From assembly GCA_012845835.1 (NCBI GenBank), contig JABAKD010000008.1, forward strand, positions 6,866,775 through 6,930,774: a stretch of DNA of 64,000 nucleotides, in the 5' to 3' direction. Of the stretch, positions 44,130 through 54,691 are shown in pieces; position 1 is the first letter of the stretch; each line of letters begins with the position of its first letter. The notes under the pieces are model-generated. The model worked only from the letters and a program-made list of their open reading frames with translations. It did not search any database and had not been told where the DNA came from. A program made the position numbers and the translations under genes. The stretch is from Undaria pinnatifida (Eukaryota > Sar > Phaeophyceae > Laminariales > Alariaceae).

Positions 44130-45255
44130 ACGTACGTACGCACAGACAGTCGCATGACTTCGTACGCAAGCCATTGTTGAGCTCGTACAGCGGCAAAGAG
44201 CAATCAATAATTTGAAAAAAAACGATGTGTGATATCACACGCAGCTTAATAACTAAAAGATGGGTTTTGATACATATTTCTTGGTCTCACAGCCAAGGTG
44301 TCTTTTTTTTTCTGTAGTATTAGACTGCCCTGGAGGTAGAGGTACACACCACAGGGAAGTCGAGAACCACGCGAGAAATCTTGACATGTCTGGACCAGCA
44401 AAAGCCCAGCAACTGCTGGGCCAGCAATTACAATTGTTAATTGTAGTGGCAGCAGCAGCAGCGAGCAGCGCTATCTATCTGTTCGCGTGTTCTAGCAGTC
44501 AGTCTGCTATGATCGCGATGAAGTACACCATGGACGCATATGGCACGGTAAAGATTGATGCACCATTCTGTTTCTGTCGTTCCACACGCAAGGAGCTCTG
44601 TAGCCTCTCCCGGTGTTTTTTTTTTTATGGGGGGGGGGGATGTCCTGACTACGATGAACAATCCCATGGCCTACTAGACATAAAACAAACCCTTCGCAGC
44701 TTGCAAAAATGAGTATCTCGGCGACTCTAACTTTGTCGAAATAATAATAGCTTACGTTTTTAAAATACTTTTATAAAAACACCATACAGTAAATGAAATA
44801 CATTATTAATAGTTGAGTTTCAACCATTCAATCGCTCGTACTCACAGCTGACGTTTATCCATGTTTTACAAAAAATGTGCCACGTGCACTATGAACAATC
44901 CGATGGCCAACGGCTGTGCATACACGCAACGGGAAATATTTTTTTGTTTTAAACAAAAAAAACGGACGAGTACGGGATTTAAGGAGGCCTGCCGTTCATA
45001 AATTGATTCAGCCAAAAGGTGCTACTTTGTACACCTCTACAACATATATAGACATATATATAGTAGTTCGTACACGCTTCGATGTCCCTTGGACTGCCAG
45101 CAAGAAAAAGCATGTCCAAAACCCACAATACATATATGGGAGAGGAACTAAGCACGCCTATGTACAATACGTCATTATCTCTCCCAACCAACCACACATA
45201 CATATTTGCTTCGAGTGCGGGCTCTGGCACGGCACAACGTCCGTCATGTGCTTCA
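44130..45255. other. No convincing gene; one dispersed repeat copy
   Basis: 44690-44880 is a copy of the GCAAGCTGCG-family repeat seen at 2540-2860 (GTTGAGTTTCAACC, CACAGCTGACGTTTATCCAT). The 150-codon frame at 44260-44712 crosses simple sequence and has no recognisable domain. Confidence 0.4.
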
Positions 45256-45261
45256 CGCGCT

Positions 45262-45655
45262 TGATACCAGTATTGTGTTGAAGGAATTAGAGGGTATTGG
45301 TCCGTTTGACCACTTGCAAAAAGTCAACCAATTCCGTTTGACCACATGCAGAAGGTTAAGAACTGGTCAACTGCCTACCCAAACTAGCCGGATGGACGGA
45401 TGGACGTGTCAATACCCAAGCGGTTTCATTTCCTGGGTGTACCGAAGTAGAGTATTTTTCAAGTTCGACATGGGAAAGGTCGTGTAAAAGATTGTTATTG
45501 GTGGATGGTGGGATTCGAACCGACGACCGAAAAAAAACCCCGTGGTTCTACCGACGACGCCATTTGTTAAGGTATTAGTGGGGTATTCGTCCGTTCGACC
45601 ACATACATGCAAAAGGTTAAAAACCAACTGCCTATACCCATCAAACTACTATAAT
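45262..45655 (+). mobile_element. Two adjacent SINE copies (second with tRNA-like head)
   Basis: 45262-45420 and 45487-45655 share the SINE body found at 55990-56060 (GAAGGAATTAGAGGGTATTG, TTTGACCAC, AAAGGTTAA, AACTGCCTA(C/T)ACC). The second copy is preceded by CTACCGACGACGCCA, the 3' end of a tRNA-Ser-like head. Confidence 0.5.
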
Positions 45656-45899
45656 TTTTATAACAATTGCCACTCGCTCGCGCGACAAACCAAAACAACG
45701 CGTCGGCGCTGTTTGTTGCTGCTGCTGCTGACTGCTGCTATCAGGTCAAGGATAATATTATTCAACTGTTTCAACGACGTTCCATCAGCTGTGCTCAAGC
45801 TCGACGGATTTAGGGGACCGAAGATACTCACTCTATTTTTGCAAGCTGCGTTCGTACTGCATCTCGATCGCCCGTTTTTAGTAAGTTTCATAATTCAGT

Positions 45900-46440
45900 G
45901 GACCTAATTATACAATAAGAAGACTGCATCCTCCCTTGAGTATTACATTTCTTATAAATCATGCGCATTTTGGCCCAGGCTACACGGTAGGGGGGGGGGT
46001 CCCTTTCGGGGGGGGGGTCCCTTTCGGGGGGGGGTCCCTTTTGGGGGCGTTCTTTGCATCGGCTCGGGGTCACTCGCGCGAGCAGCCCTCTGTGTTCCTC
46101 TGCGGTAATACGATTTCTGGGTGCGTGATATAACTTGACGTAAATAAGTCCGCAATGTAATGGTTTTCTTCGCTGCCGAAAAAAAAATCGCCTTAAGCAT
46201 TCTTGTCCACGTGAGATATTGAGTCTCCCACTCGCGCGAGTGGCTCAAGCCCGGTGCTGAAAATGGGGGCGTCCCCCCTACCGCAGGCTGAGTCTTTTAT
46301 TCTTTTCAAAGCTCTATTATATATAGAATGTATGCAGTTCTAAAACCGGTGCTGTAGGGGTGCAAGATTTTAACATTTCATTGTCTTCTGAGTTTTGAGG
46401 GTTTGATCGCTTTGTGAAGCTAGCTCGCTAGATATACCCC
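45900..46440. other. No gene; short poly-G/GGTCCCTTT repeat
   Basis: 45990-46040 holds three poly-G plus GGTCCCTTTCG units. The remainder has GGTCACTCGCGCGAG-type palindromes (46069, 46229, also at 53534) but no coding features. Confidence 0.4.
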
Positions 46441-47835
46441 ATCAATCGATCCCTGTACAATGACATTTTTTGAAGCTTTTAACACGTTGTTCAAACGCCC
46501 CACTTACAATCGAAATCGGCCAAAGTAACAAACACTTCTGCGCAATTTTTATCTCACGTAATTATATTTCTAGCCATCCATGACGTCGCTATCATTCACC
46601 CCCCCCCCCGCCCCCCTGCCCCCCCGCCCCCCTCCAACGCCCCCTTCTTCCCCACCACTCGCACGATCGCCCAGACCTAGCACCACGCGTATAACACGCC
46701 CTTACATATATGATCAATACGCGCGATCGGAGTATCACACACAATTTTGCAAAGATGAGTTTCGACCAAATCTTTGATCTCACAGCTCGAGCGTATTGTA
46801 ACATTATGTGACCTAAACCTCTTGAAAACCCTTCCCCCCCCCCCCCCCTTTTTTTTTCTTTTTTTCCCCCCGCTTTCTCTTGCTCAAACGCCCCACCTAA
46901 TATCGAAATCTGCCAGAGTAATAAACACTTCCACGCACTGGATATCACCTCATTATCTTTCTAGAGCCATCCTCGCCGCTGCTGTAACTCCCACCCCGCC
47001 CCCAACGCCCTCTCCTTCCCCATCACCCGCACCATCGCCTAGACCAAGCACCACGCGTATAGCCAACCCCTACATCTATGCGACCTAAAGCCCTTTCGCC
47101 CCCCCCCCCCCCCCCCCTGCCCCACCCCCACCCCCTCGAACATTCCGCCCTCTACTCACTGGTTGTACGACTTAGAGGATATACATGATAAACTGCTGCA
47201 TTCTTTCCAAAACCGTCACTTTTATCCCCTTAAAGGATGCATAGTTTCCACGCACAGATTGAGTTGCCCCGCCCGTCCCGCCCCCCCCGCCCCCCATGAT
47301 AAACTGGTGCATTCTTTCCAAAACCGTCAGATTTATCCCCTTGAAGGATTTACAGTTTCCACGCACAAATTGAGCTACCCCACCCTTCCCCCCCCCCCTC
47401 CCCCCCCCCCCACCCCCGCTCCGTTTTGATCAAAACCAGGCCCCCACGTCCTTAAAAACTCCGCCCCCCCCTCTCCACCCCCACCCCCGCTCCCTTTAGA
47501 TCAAAACCAGGCCCCCACGTCCTTAAGAACCCCGCCCTCCCCTCACCGGTTATTCGACTTACAGGATTAACTTGATAAACTGAAGCGTTTCCTTTCACAG
47601 CTGTCAATTTTTGTCCCCCTCAAAAACGGGTTTTATAGTTTCCGCGCACAGACTGCCTAACATCACCCTGTTGACCCTGATAGCTACACTGTAGTTGTAA
47701 GGGGAGTCGCCGACCTATATCCTTAATGAGGACACACAACCCGTAATAAGCGCGATCTGAGTATCACATGACACAGCTTGCAAAGATGAGTTTCGACAAA
47801 ATATTCGATCTCGCAGCTGGATTGTATTTTTTTTT
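46440..47835 (+). repeat. Clustered diverged copies of a C-rich dispersed repeat
   Basis: Repeated blocks: CCTAG(A)CC(T/A)AGCACCACGCGTATA (46670, 47037); GATAAACTG(C/G)TGCATTCTTTCC (47187, 47298) and a weaker copy at 47574; and GCAAAGATGAGTTTCGACCA/AAA...TC(T/G)CAGCT (46750, 47787). Poly-C runs separate them. 47560-47830 reappears reversed at 56925-57175. Confidence 0.7.
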
Positions 47836-48019
47836 TTTGTAATATACCCCCACCAAGAAACTGATTTAGAGAAAAAAAAGAAAGCTTAGTTTAGTCCGAC
47901 GGACAATCCCACAATAATCTGACCATACAGAGTACTGCTGTATTATGTAAAAAAAACGAACAAAAAAAAACGCCCATGTTATAGACGAAAATTTTAATAT
48001 TCCACATAATAAGAGATAC

Positions 48020-48160
48020 TGGGTTGACACACCTTAACAGCTGGGGAACAAACCCGTTTTGGGGGGGGCGAAATTTAGTTGGACTCTTGTAGTATAGGGA
48101 GGGGTTTTAGGGCTCTAAGAAGGGGCTAAGAGGGAGTCCCGAAAAATTTATCCCGAAAAG
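48020..48160 (-). repeat. Reversed copy of the ACTTCAAGTAAAT-family repeat
   Basis: Contains AACAAACCCGTTTTGGGG, TTAGTTGGACTCTTGTAGTATAGGGAGG and TTAGGGCTCTAAG, the reverse complement of segments at 8955-9150. Confidence 0.5.
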
Positions 48161-48405
48161 TGTTGCCTCTGATCGAAATAGCAGACGCCGAAAACAATTA
48201 CATAATGTCCACGATGCTGATGTGTCATCTCTCCCAGCAAACCACGGTGTGTGTGTGTGTTATTCTTCATGTTCGGTTTCCGATCCGACAAATAATTTCG
48301 CAGCATGTATGTGTACATATATACAAGGTTCCCCTTCGGGAGGTGGACACGTGCCTCCCGGGGGCGACGCAAGTCGAATGACTACAACTGATGATGATGA
48401 AGTAT

Positions 48406-49059
48406 TTATGCAGAAGGTGTATATCGGAGGGATGCGTAGTGGAAAGAATGTGGATAATATAATAAGATATCACAGACATTTGGAGGAGGAGGGTTGGGAT
48501 ATTGCTGAGGCTCGGTGTGATAAGTTATTCGAAAGTCCACTCCGTATAACTGCGTGGCAGCAACTAATTCTACGTTTGTAGCATATGCGTAAGGCTGTGA
48601 CATGAAGTGGAGATACTCTTCTTCAACACTCGAATATGTAGTAGGTTGAGATCCAGCGACTTCCACAAGTTCTTGATTTGCTCCAGCTAAGATGCTGTCG
48701 TGGAAAGCGTTGAAACCTGATCCTGGGATAACGGTGTACAAATTGGTTGTGATGTGGGCAATAATATGTGCACGGACGATGTGATGTAATAAAGCTGGGT
48801 TGTTGTGCACACGACGCGAGATACATCTTAATAAACATGCACCATCACCAATCTCGGGAATAATGGACCATTGACCAGCATTGTTATTGTTGCCGCTGTT
48901 GTTGTCTTGATCATTTTCGCTGTCTGATGGGTTTGTACTGCTGTCGCTGCTGTTAGAGGAATCATTGGTGTCAATTTGTTGTGTGTTTTCTGTGTCCAGT
49001 ATTTTTCCCCGCGCGCTTATACCGATGTTTGTTGCCGATATGGTCTGTTGTGTGCACAT
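48406..49059 (-). CDS. OTU-family cysteine protease-like protein, 217 aa
   Basis: ATG-started single-exon frame. Residues 1-65 are polar and low-complexity (Asn/Ser/Asp-rich). The OTU-type core begins at IPEIGDGACLLRCISRRV: Asp72-Gly-Ala-Cys75 fits the catalytic D-G-x-C. The C-terminal DILLYYPHSFHYASL supplies His207 followed by an aromatic residue, as in the family. Such proteins cleave ubiquitin or ubiquitin-like tags; the domain also occurs in transposons and large viruses. No neighbouring gene explains it. The reading frame is intact and lies in repeat-rich DNA, so an element-borne or recently copied gene is possible. A truncated tandem copy follows. Confidence 0.7.
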   Translation of the reverse strand: MCTQQTISATNIGISARGKILDTENTQQIDTNDSSNSSDSSTNPSDSENDQDNNSGNNNNAGQWSIIPEIGDGACLLRCISRRVHNNPALLHHIVRAHIIAHITTNLYTVIPGSGFNAFHDSILAGANQELVEVAGSQPTTYSSVEEEYLHFMSQPYAYATNVELVAATQLYGVDFRITYHTEPQQYPNPPPPNVCDILLYYPHSFHYASLRYTPSA

Positions 49060-49812
49060 CGTTACTTTTGCTTGAGTTGTGTTGCTACTTTATATCTCTT
49101 TATACAGGTTTCGCTACTGCTGTATGGTAACCACCGTGTCAATTGTGAGGGAGAACTCACAGTAAACTTAGAGTCTATGGACTACGTGCTGCTTGCTGGT
49201 GGTGCTGCTGACGGAACTTTGCAAGACAAACGGAACTTTTTCGGGCACGTTGGCGTTGTTTGTTCCGTTCAGAAAAATATATTGTCTACACCGACAAATG
49301 ATTCTTTATGATCTACATGACCTTGATTTGCTCCAGCTAAGATGCTGTCGTGGAAAGTGTTGAAACCTGATCCTGGGATAACGGTGTACAAATTGGTTGT
49401 GATGTGGGCAATAATATGTGCACGGACGATGTGATGTAAAGCTGGGTTGTTGTGCACACGACGCGAGATACATCTTAATAAACATGCACCATCACCAATC
49501 TCGGGAATAATGGACCATTGACCAGAATTGTTATTGTTGCCGCTGTTGTTGTCTTGATCATTTTCGCTGTCTGATGGGTTTGTACTGCTGTCGCTGCTGT
49601 TAGAGGAATCATTGGTGTCAATTTGTTGTTTGTTTTCTGTGTCCAGTATTTTTCCCCGCGTGCTTATACCGATGTTTGTTGCCGATATGGTCTGTTGTGT
49701 GCACATCGTTACTTTTGCTTGGGTTGTGTTGCTACTTTATATCTCTTTATACAGGTTTCGCTACTGCTGTATGGTAACCACCGTGTCAATTGTGAGGGAG
49801 AACTCACAGTAA
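48672..49812. repeat. Recent tandem duplication, units of 494 and 491 bp, 650 bp apart
   Basis: 48672-49165 and 49322-49812 align with about six substitutions and one 3-nt deletion (about 98-99 percent identity). Each contains the N-terminal two-thirds of the OTU ORF plus about 105 bp upstream of its ATG. A 156-bp unique spacer (49166-49321) separates them. Confidence 0.9.
49269..49706 (-). pseudogene. Truncated duplicate of the OTU-type protease ORF
   Basis: Identical start and low-complexity N-terminus with four or so amino-acid differences; the D-G-A-C motif is kept. The frame leaves homology after LAGANQ at the duplication breakpoint, so the C-terminal part with the catalytic His is missing. 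A short unrelated tail (25 residues) follows. Probably non-functional as a protease. Confidence 0.75.
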
Positions 49813-49948
49813 TGACATAGTTCACGTCGATGCAGCGGGTACATATACACCGCGCCCGCGTCTAGCAGTGCGGGAAAATTCTCTCGCAAATACATTTTGA
49901 TGCCACCCCGATGTACGTGCGAGGACTAAAGTTCCACCGTGTGTGTAG

Positions 49949-50701
49949 TAGACGTATTTAAGCCTGACGATATGCCTATATTTTAGGCTCTAAACCAAAT
50001 TAAGCCCTATCGTGTTTTAAATGTCTACAAAATAGGTCTAGTTTATCGACCTAACGACCACGGCAGACCACGGTGAGATGTGGATTTTCCCAAAATATGC
50101 ACTTGGGCACATTTTGGCCCAAGTGCATATTTGAAGCAATTTTCCGAGTATTTTCCAGCAAACAACAGCATTTCAGACGACAAAAGCTCGAGGAAACATC
50201 AGACGGATGCCTACATTTCGAGGGTGGAAATTGAACCGGGTTGAGGGCCAGTCCTGCTGTGCTGCTGTACTGACTGCCACACTGAGGCACACCGAAGGCG
50301 GCAGACGCCTGCGAGGTATCCTACATATGAAGCGAGTATGGAGTACGAAGCACTCAATGTTTTTGCCAGGCACCAGTTATTTGTTTTGGCCGTTTGTTCA
50401 AGCTCGCACAGCATGGGCAGGGGAGGGTCTTTCTCGAAGTTTCCACCCACTCATGTGCTGACTCATGACATAAATCCTCGTCTTGCCATCTGCGTCTGGA
50501 GTAGTGCAGAAATATCATAGTCTATTTTCAAGTAGTTTGATCTTTCCTCGGCTTTTCTTTTTATGCGTACTGAAAGAGACCACTATTTCGAGTTTTAGAC
50601 ACATGGTGTTTTTTTTATGCGTTTAAGGTCGAAATATCGAATGGCCTAGCTCTTCCAGTTGGAAGTACTTAAGACCTAACCTCGAGGCTTAAATACGTCT
50701 A
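49949..50701. mobile_element. 753-bp inverted-repeat DNA element, hAT-like flanks
   Basis: Left end TAGACGTATTTAAGCCT (49949-49965); right end is its exact reverse complement (50685-50701). Immediately outside, GTGTGTAG (49941-49948) and GTGTGTGG (50702-50709) look like an 8-bp target duplication with one change. Inside is a perfect 15-bp hairpin arm pair, AAATATGCACTTGGG (50093-50107) and its complement (50118-50132). No transposase frame is seen, so it is non-autonomous. Confidence 0.7.
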
Positions 50702-50709
50702 GTGTGTGG

Positions 50710-51215
50710 TTGCCCGGGGACAGAAGTGTCTCATACCCCGCAAAGGGGCGAGCCGACGCTATAATTAGTAGGGCAGGGGTATAATCGTGTAAGGACAACA
50801 CGACCCCAAAGTCTTGGGGAAGCTGAGATGGAGAGGTAAGACACAGCCTGAGTGTGACCCTGGTTTGGCAAACGGGTTCGTTTAGCGGGTGCGCCTTTCT
50901 CTAACGGCAGGTGGAGACCCACCGTCGAAGGAGTCAAAAATGAACAGGCGCAGGCAAATCCCGCACTACCCAGGGTAAAGACAGAGCAAAAAGAGCTGTC
51001 GATTCCTGGGTGGCTATCTCACCTTCTAGGTTGAACCGTATAGGGATCAGCCAAAGAAGGCCGGCAAGTTCATAGTGTCGACTAAACCGGAGGGGGGAAG
51101 TTGACACAAAGTCTGCGTTCTGCAGATGGACAAAAACTGGTACACAAACGAAAGTGTATGGAGCTTAAGCTTTTTTTACCCGGATCCCCAGGAGGATCTA
51201 AAAAAAAAAAAAAAA
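50710..51215 (+). mobile_element. A-tailed retroelement-like segment with 3' hairpin
   Basis: Ends GGAGCTTAAGCTTTTTTTAC, then CCCGGATCCCCAGGAGGATC (a short hairpin) and about 21 A residues. A similar end (GAGCTTAAGCTTTATTTTCC, GATCC...GGAGGAT, A-rich) lies at 60390-60450. The 430 bp before it are stop-rich and I do not recognise them; a SINE or a LINE 3' UTR are possible. Confidence 0.45.
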
Positions 51216-51239
51216 AAAAAACCCCGCAAAATAGAGCCA

Positions 51240-52750
51240 GTCTCGGCGGCTTTCCGCGGCCATAGCTCGCGCCACGGACGTCCCATGAGCCCGGCACACG
51301 GCTGATAATATACCGACGGGTAGTCTGATCGCATTGCAGAAGAAAGCACACCAAAAAACTCTGCGCCGGCGGAGAAAAAGGGACGGACTAGGCAAAAAAA
51401 TCAAAATGGTACATATGCATATATGCAAATGAATGGCCGCATAATTAAATTTTTACTAATAAAAGGAACAAAAAAAATAAAACAGAGACAACAAGAAAAA
51501 AAAAATACAATGAGAAGAAGGAATAAAAAGGTTATCATAGAGCATAATATTTTTTACACACCACCCCCAAGGCTAACTACTCGTCTTAATTAACAGCTTG
51601 GACTGCAATAGGCATAAAAACATGATTTAACACCACAAATGTTCACGTATGCTATACCGTGGAAGAAACAAAAAAACACACAGAGACCCCCCTGGACATA
51701 TTTTTTTTTTGCCGTTCCTCTGACTGAATTCTACGAGATAGCCCCCCCCCCACCCCTCAAAACCAGAGCGAAATTCTTGAAAACGAACTTTTTATGGGTG
51801 CTCGAGACACGAGGAAGGGCGCTATGAACAAAAGGGCCTCCATATATTTTATTGTGTGTTTTTTTTCAATCGAACGATGACGTCGGGGTTTCAAGGGACA
51901 TGGTATTTCAGGAGATACGACCGAGAGCTCGTTCAAGAAAAGTTGGGGGGACTACCGTAGAACGACTCCTCTCAGTCAGGCGAGGAGCTCCTTAACGCCT
52001 TTACAACTGGAAACCCGTTTTGGGGAACAAATTTACTTGAAGTTAGTGTAGGGAGGGATTTTGGGGTTTTTAAGGGTTCCTTTATCACACCCCAGAACCG
52101 AGATGTTTGAGAACAACGAAATTGCAACCCGATGAAGCATCCCAATGACCTACTACAGGAAACCCCCCACGCAATCAATATTGTTGCAAAGCACAAGAAA
52201 ATAAAAACGAGGGTCCAACGATATCTAGCGGGCCTGTAGAGCATGTTATCAGTTATCACTTGAGGGACACCGCGTCTGACCAGCTAAACCAACTACCCCG
52301 ATCGAACGCAATCAACCATTCATTGGAGGGTTGAAGCCCTTCGTCTCGTACACTGCTGTGCAGCTTCGTCACCTCGCAAGCAATGGTCTCGAACAAGAGT
52401 GTGTTGGTGAAGCTCTGCTGCTGCGTCATCAGTGTGATCACTGTTTTTCCAAAAACGAAAGGGTTGTACACCATATCGTTGCCATGCACACACGCCTCGC
52501 GTCATCTCGCCCCGGGGCCCCCCTTTATATGTGATCCAAGTGGGCATCTACTAAACTTTTATACGGTTTACGGAGTATGTTAGATAAGTTGATATAGTGT
52601 CAAGCGAACAAGGGGTGCTTCGAAGAGTGAGCCTGTTCTGCTGTTGACTGACTGTGATGCTTCACTAAAATACTTCTTTTTCTATGAGTCTCCAGTTCCT
52701 TGGACCTGGAGAAAAACGACCTGGGAGCTCAATAACCATTGCGTGATATT
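51240..52750. other. No gene; reversed copies of two dispersed repeats
   Basis: 51780-51970 is the reversed GCATCCTTCCTCGTGTCG-family repeat (here GAGACACGAGGAAGGGCGCT). 51985-52090 is a reversed ACTTCAAGTAAAT-family copy. 52300-52560 has open frames in several phases without a recognisable domain. Confidence 0.45.
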
Positions 52751-52756
52751 TGCAGG

Positions 52757-52970
52757 GGGGGGACGGGGCGGAAGAGGGGGGGGACGGGGGGGAAGAGGGG
52801 TGGGGGGGGGGGGAGGGGGGGGGAGGGGGGGGGGAGGGGGGGGGGAAGCGTACTCATTGTTTGCTTGCCTTAATCACTTGACCATCGACCACACGCATCC
52901 GTTTCTAGAGGGAGCACCATTCCTACTCCTAATAGCGACGCCTCCAACATTCGGGCGAGTGCGTCTTGGC
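52757..52970 (-). mobile_element. LINE 3'-end fragment (module A) with long poly-C
   Basis: On the minus strand: GAATGTTGGAGGCGTCGCTA, AGGAGTAGGAATGGTGCTCC, AATGGTCAAGTGATTAAGGC, AATGAGTACGCTT, then about 90 nt of nearly pure C. Matches the last 110 bp of the LINE at 10.4-12.3 kb; 5'-truncated. Confidence 0.65.
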
Positions 52971-52979
52971 TAAGCATAA

Positions 52980-54690
52980 GTGTGAAAGTCTCGCTGACCT
53001 CAGGCTACGAGCACACGTCATCGAACTCGCTGAACCCAACACCACCCCCAGCTCATCAGCAAAACATGTCCAGGGGCGTCAGATTATGCTTGAGACGGGG
53101 ACACGACCCGTGTAGACGACAACATGCTATAGAGAGCTATGTAGGTTTTAGCCACGGCATACCCAAACGGTGTTGACAAGACCGTACGATACTACCCTTG
53201 CAACTGCTGTGTAGACTGCTGATATTTTCGAAGCGCAGGCTCACCCCTTCAACTATCTTTTCAATTTACCTATAAAAAACCATACATATCAAATCAAGGT
53301 TACGGTACGGGGGATACCCATTTTGCCACTGCCGTATTTGAGCCACCACACTCGCACGAAGCGAGTGACTCTGCACCTCCCCGACAAAATCACTAATAAT
53401 GTGTATCTAGGCGATATTCTTGGCGCAGCGCGTGTAGCTAACCTATATTCCATCGCGGAGTCATTTCGCCCCCAAAAAGGTACAGGTATACGTACGCGAA
53501 AGCTTTAGACCGCGAAAGGAACAGGGGGGCGGTCACTCGCGCGAGTGACTCCTTAGGCACTGCGAAAAAAAGGCGCCAAAAAGTGACCCTCTGCGAAAAA
53601 TGGCGCCAAAAAGTGACCCCGCCGCCGTCGGTTTGGTCATCTAATTATTCTGCCTCCAAGCAAGTTGTCCCGAAAAAGGGGATGCAGCCCTATAACAACA
53701 CATTATGTCATGCTGCACGGATCGCGCCCAAAAAAAACGTCAACGACACAGCAGTGGCCGCGAGGTTCGAGTTATGCCCACCCTCTTGGCGCCTCGGCTA
53801 AAAGTGCGCGTACGAACGAAATATGTGTCCTAAAACAGAGGCAAAAAATGACAAATATAACTTCTCATTTGGAAGAAAGTAAAAAAAAAAGCTTCCAACT
53901 GATGATGTATTAACCTGTACTAACGAAAAAAGGACGCTGCCCTGAGGGGGGCCAAAACGACTGCAAAACGAATGAATCTGCGAAGCACTGCTCAAAAAGG
54001 AGATTCACCGCGCGGCTCTCGCACCACGCACACGCGAAATGATTTTCCTTCTACGTTAGTGACCCTTGTAGAACTGCAAAAAGCATGCTACTACTATTAA
54101 TACTATGTCCTCAAAACGTGAAGCTGCAGAATTACATTTTAGTGTAAAAAGAAAAACAGCAAGGATACGAAATACATAGATACATAGGAATGGGCGAATT
54201 GTTTCGGGCGGCAGCCAAGCGCGGGATGATACGGTCCATCTAGGACATCTTCCTCTAGGGTAGACTACTATTTTGAGCATACAAACACGCGACAAGCACA
54301 TACAACAGACGCGCCATTTTTTTTATGCTGGTTGCTAGACTAAACCAACCAACGCACGCCGACGCCGACGCCGAAAAAAAATCAGCGCGGAAATACTCGC
54401 CTCCTTGTCCTCGAAATCAAAAGTACAGTCAGCACTTCGGGCGCAGGCGTCCACCTCCGCCCCCACACATATATACACACAACGCATATGGCCTTGCTAT
54501 AGACCCTGTGGAAAACTTTGCGGTCACCATGTTGTACAGCAGCGGTATGTAGCGCAAAGAGCGCGGCTGTTGACACGACGTTATTGGTGGTGGTGGTGAC
54601 TGTGGTGGTGGTGGTGGTGGTGTGGTGCTTTTGCGGCAGCTGCTGCCGCTGCTGCCGCCGCCACTGGTGGTGGTGGTGGTGGTGGTGCCA
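52980..54690. other. No gene seen
   Basis: Short frames only. 53690-53800 resembles 34240-34345. 54580-54690 contains GGT repeats. Downstream flank of the multicopper oxidase gene. Confidence 0.4.
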
Positions 54691-54691
54691 A

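Noticed and set aside
44260-44712. 150-codon plus-strand open frame
   Set aside because: Runs through poly-T, poly-G and CAG repeats, no recognisable domain or splice context.
45487-45560. Possible tRNA on the minus strand (GGTTCGAATCCC)
   Set aside because: Stems do not pair; better explained as the flank and head of a SINE copy.
48222-48581. 119-codon plus-strand frame
   Set aside because: Largely antisense to the C-terminal part of the OTU ORF; no domain.
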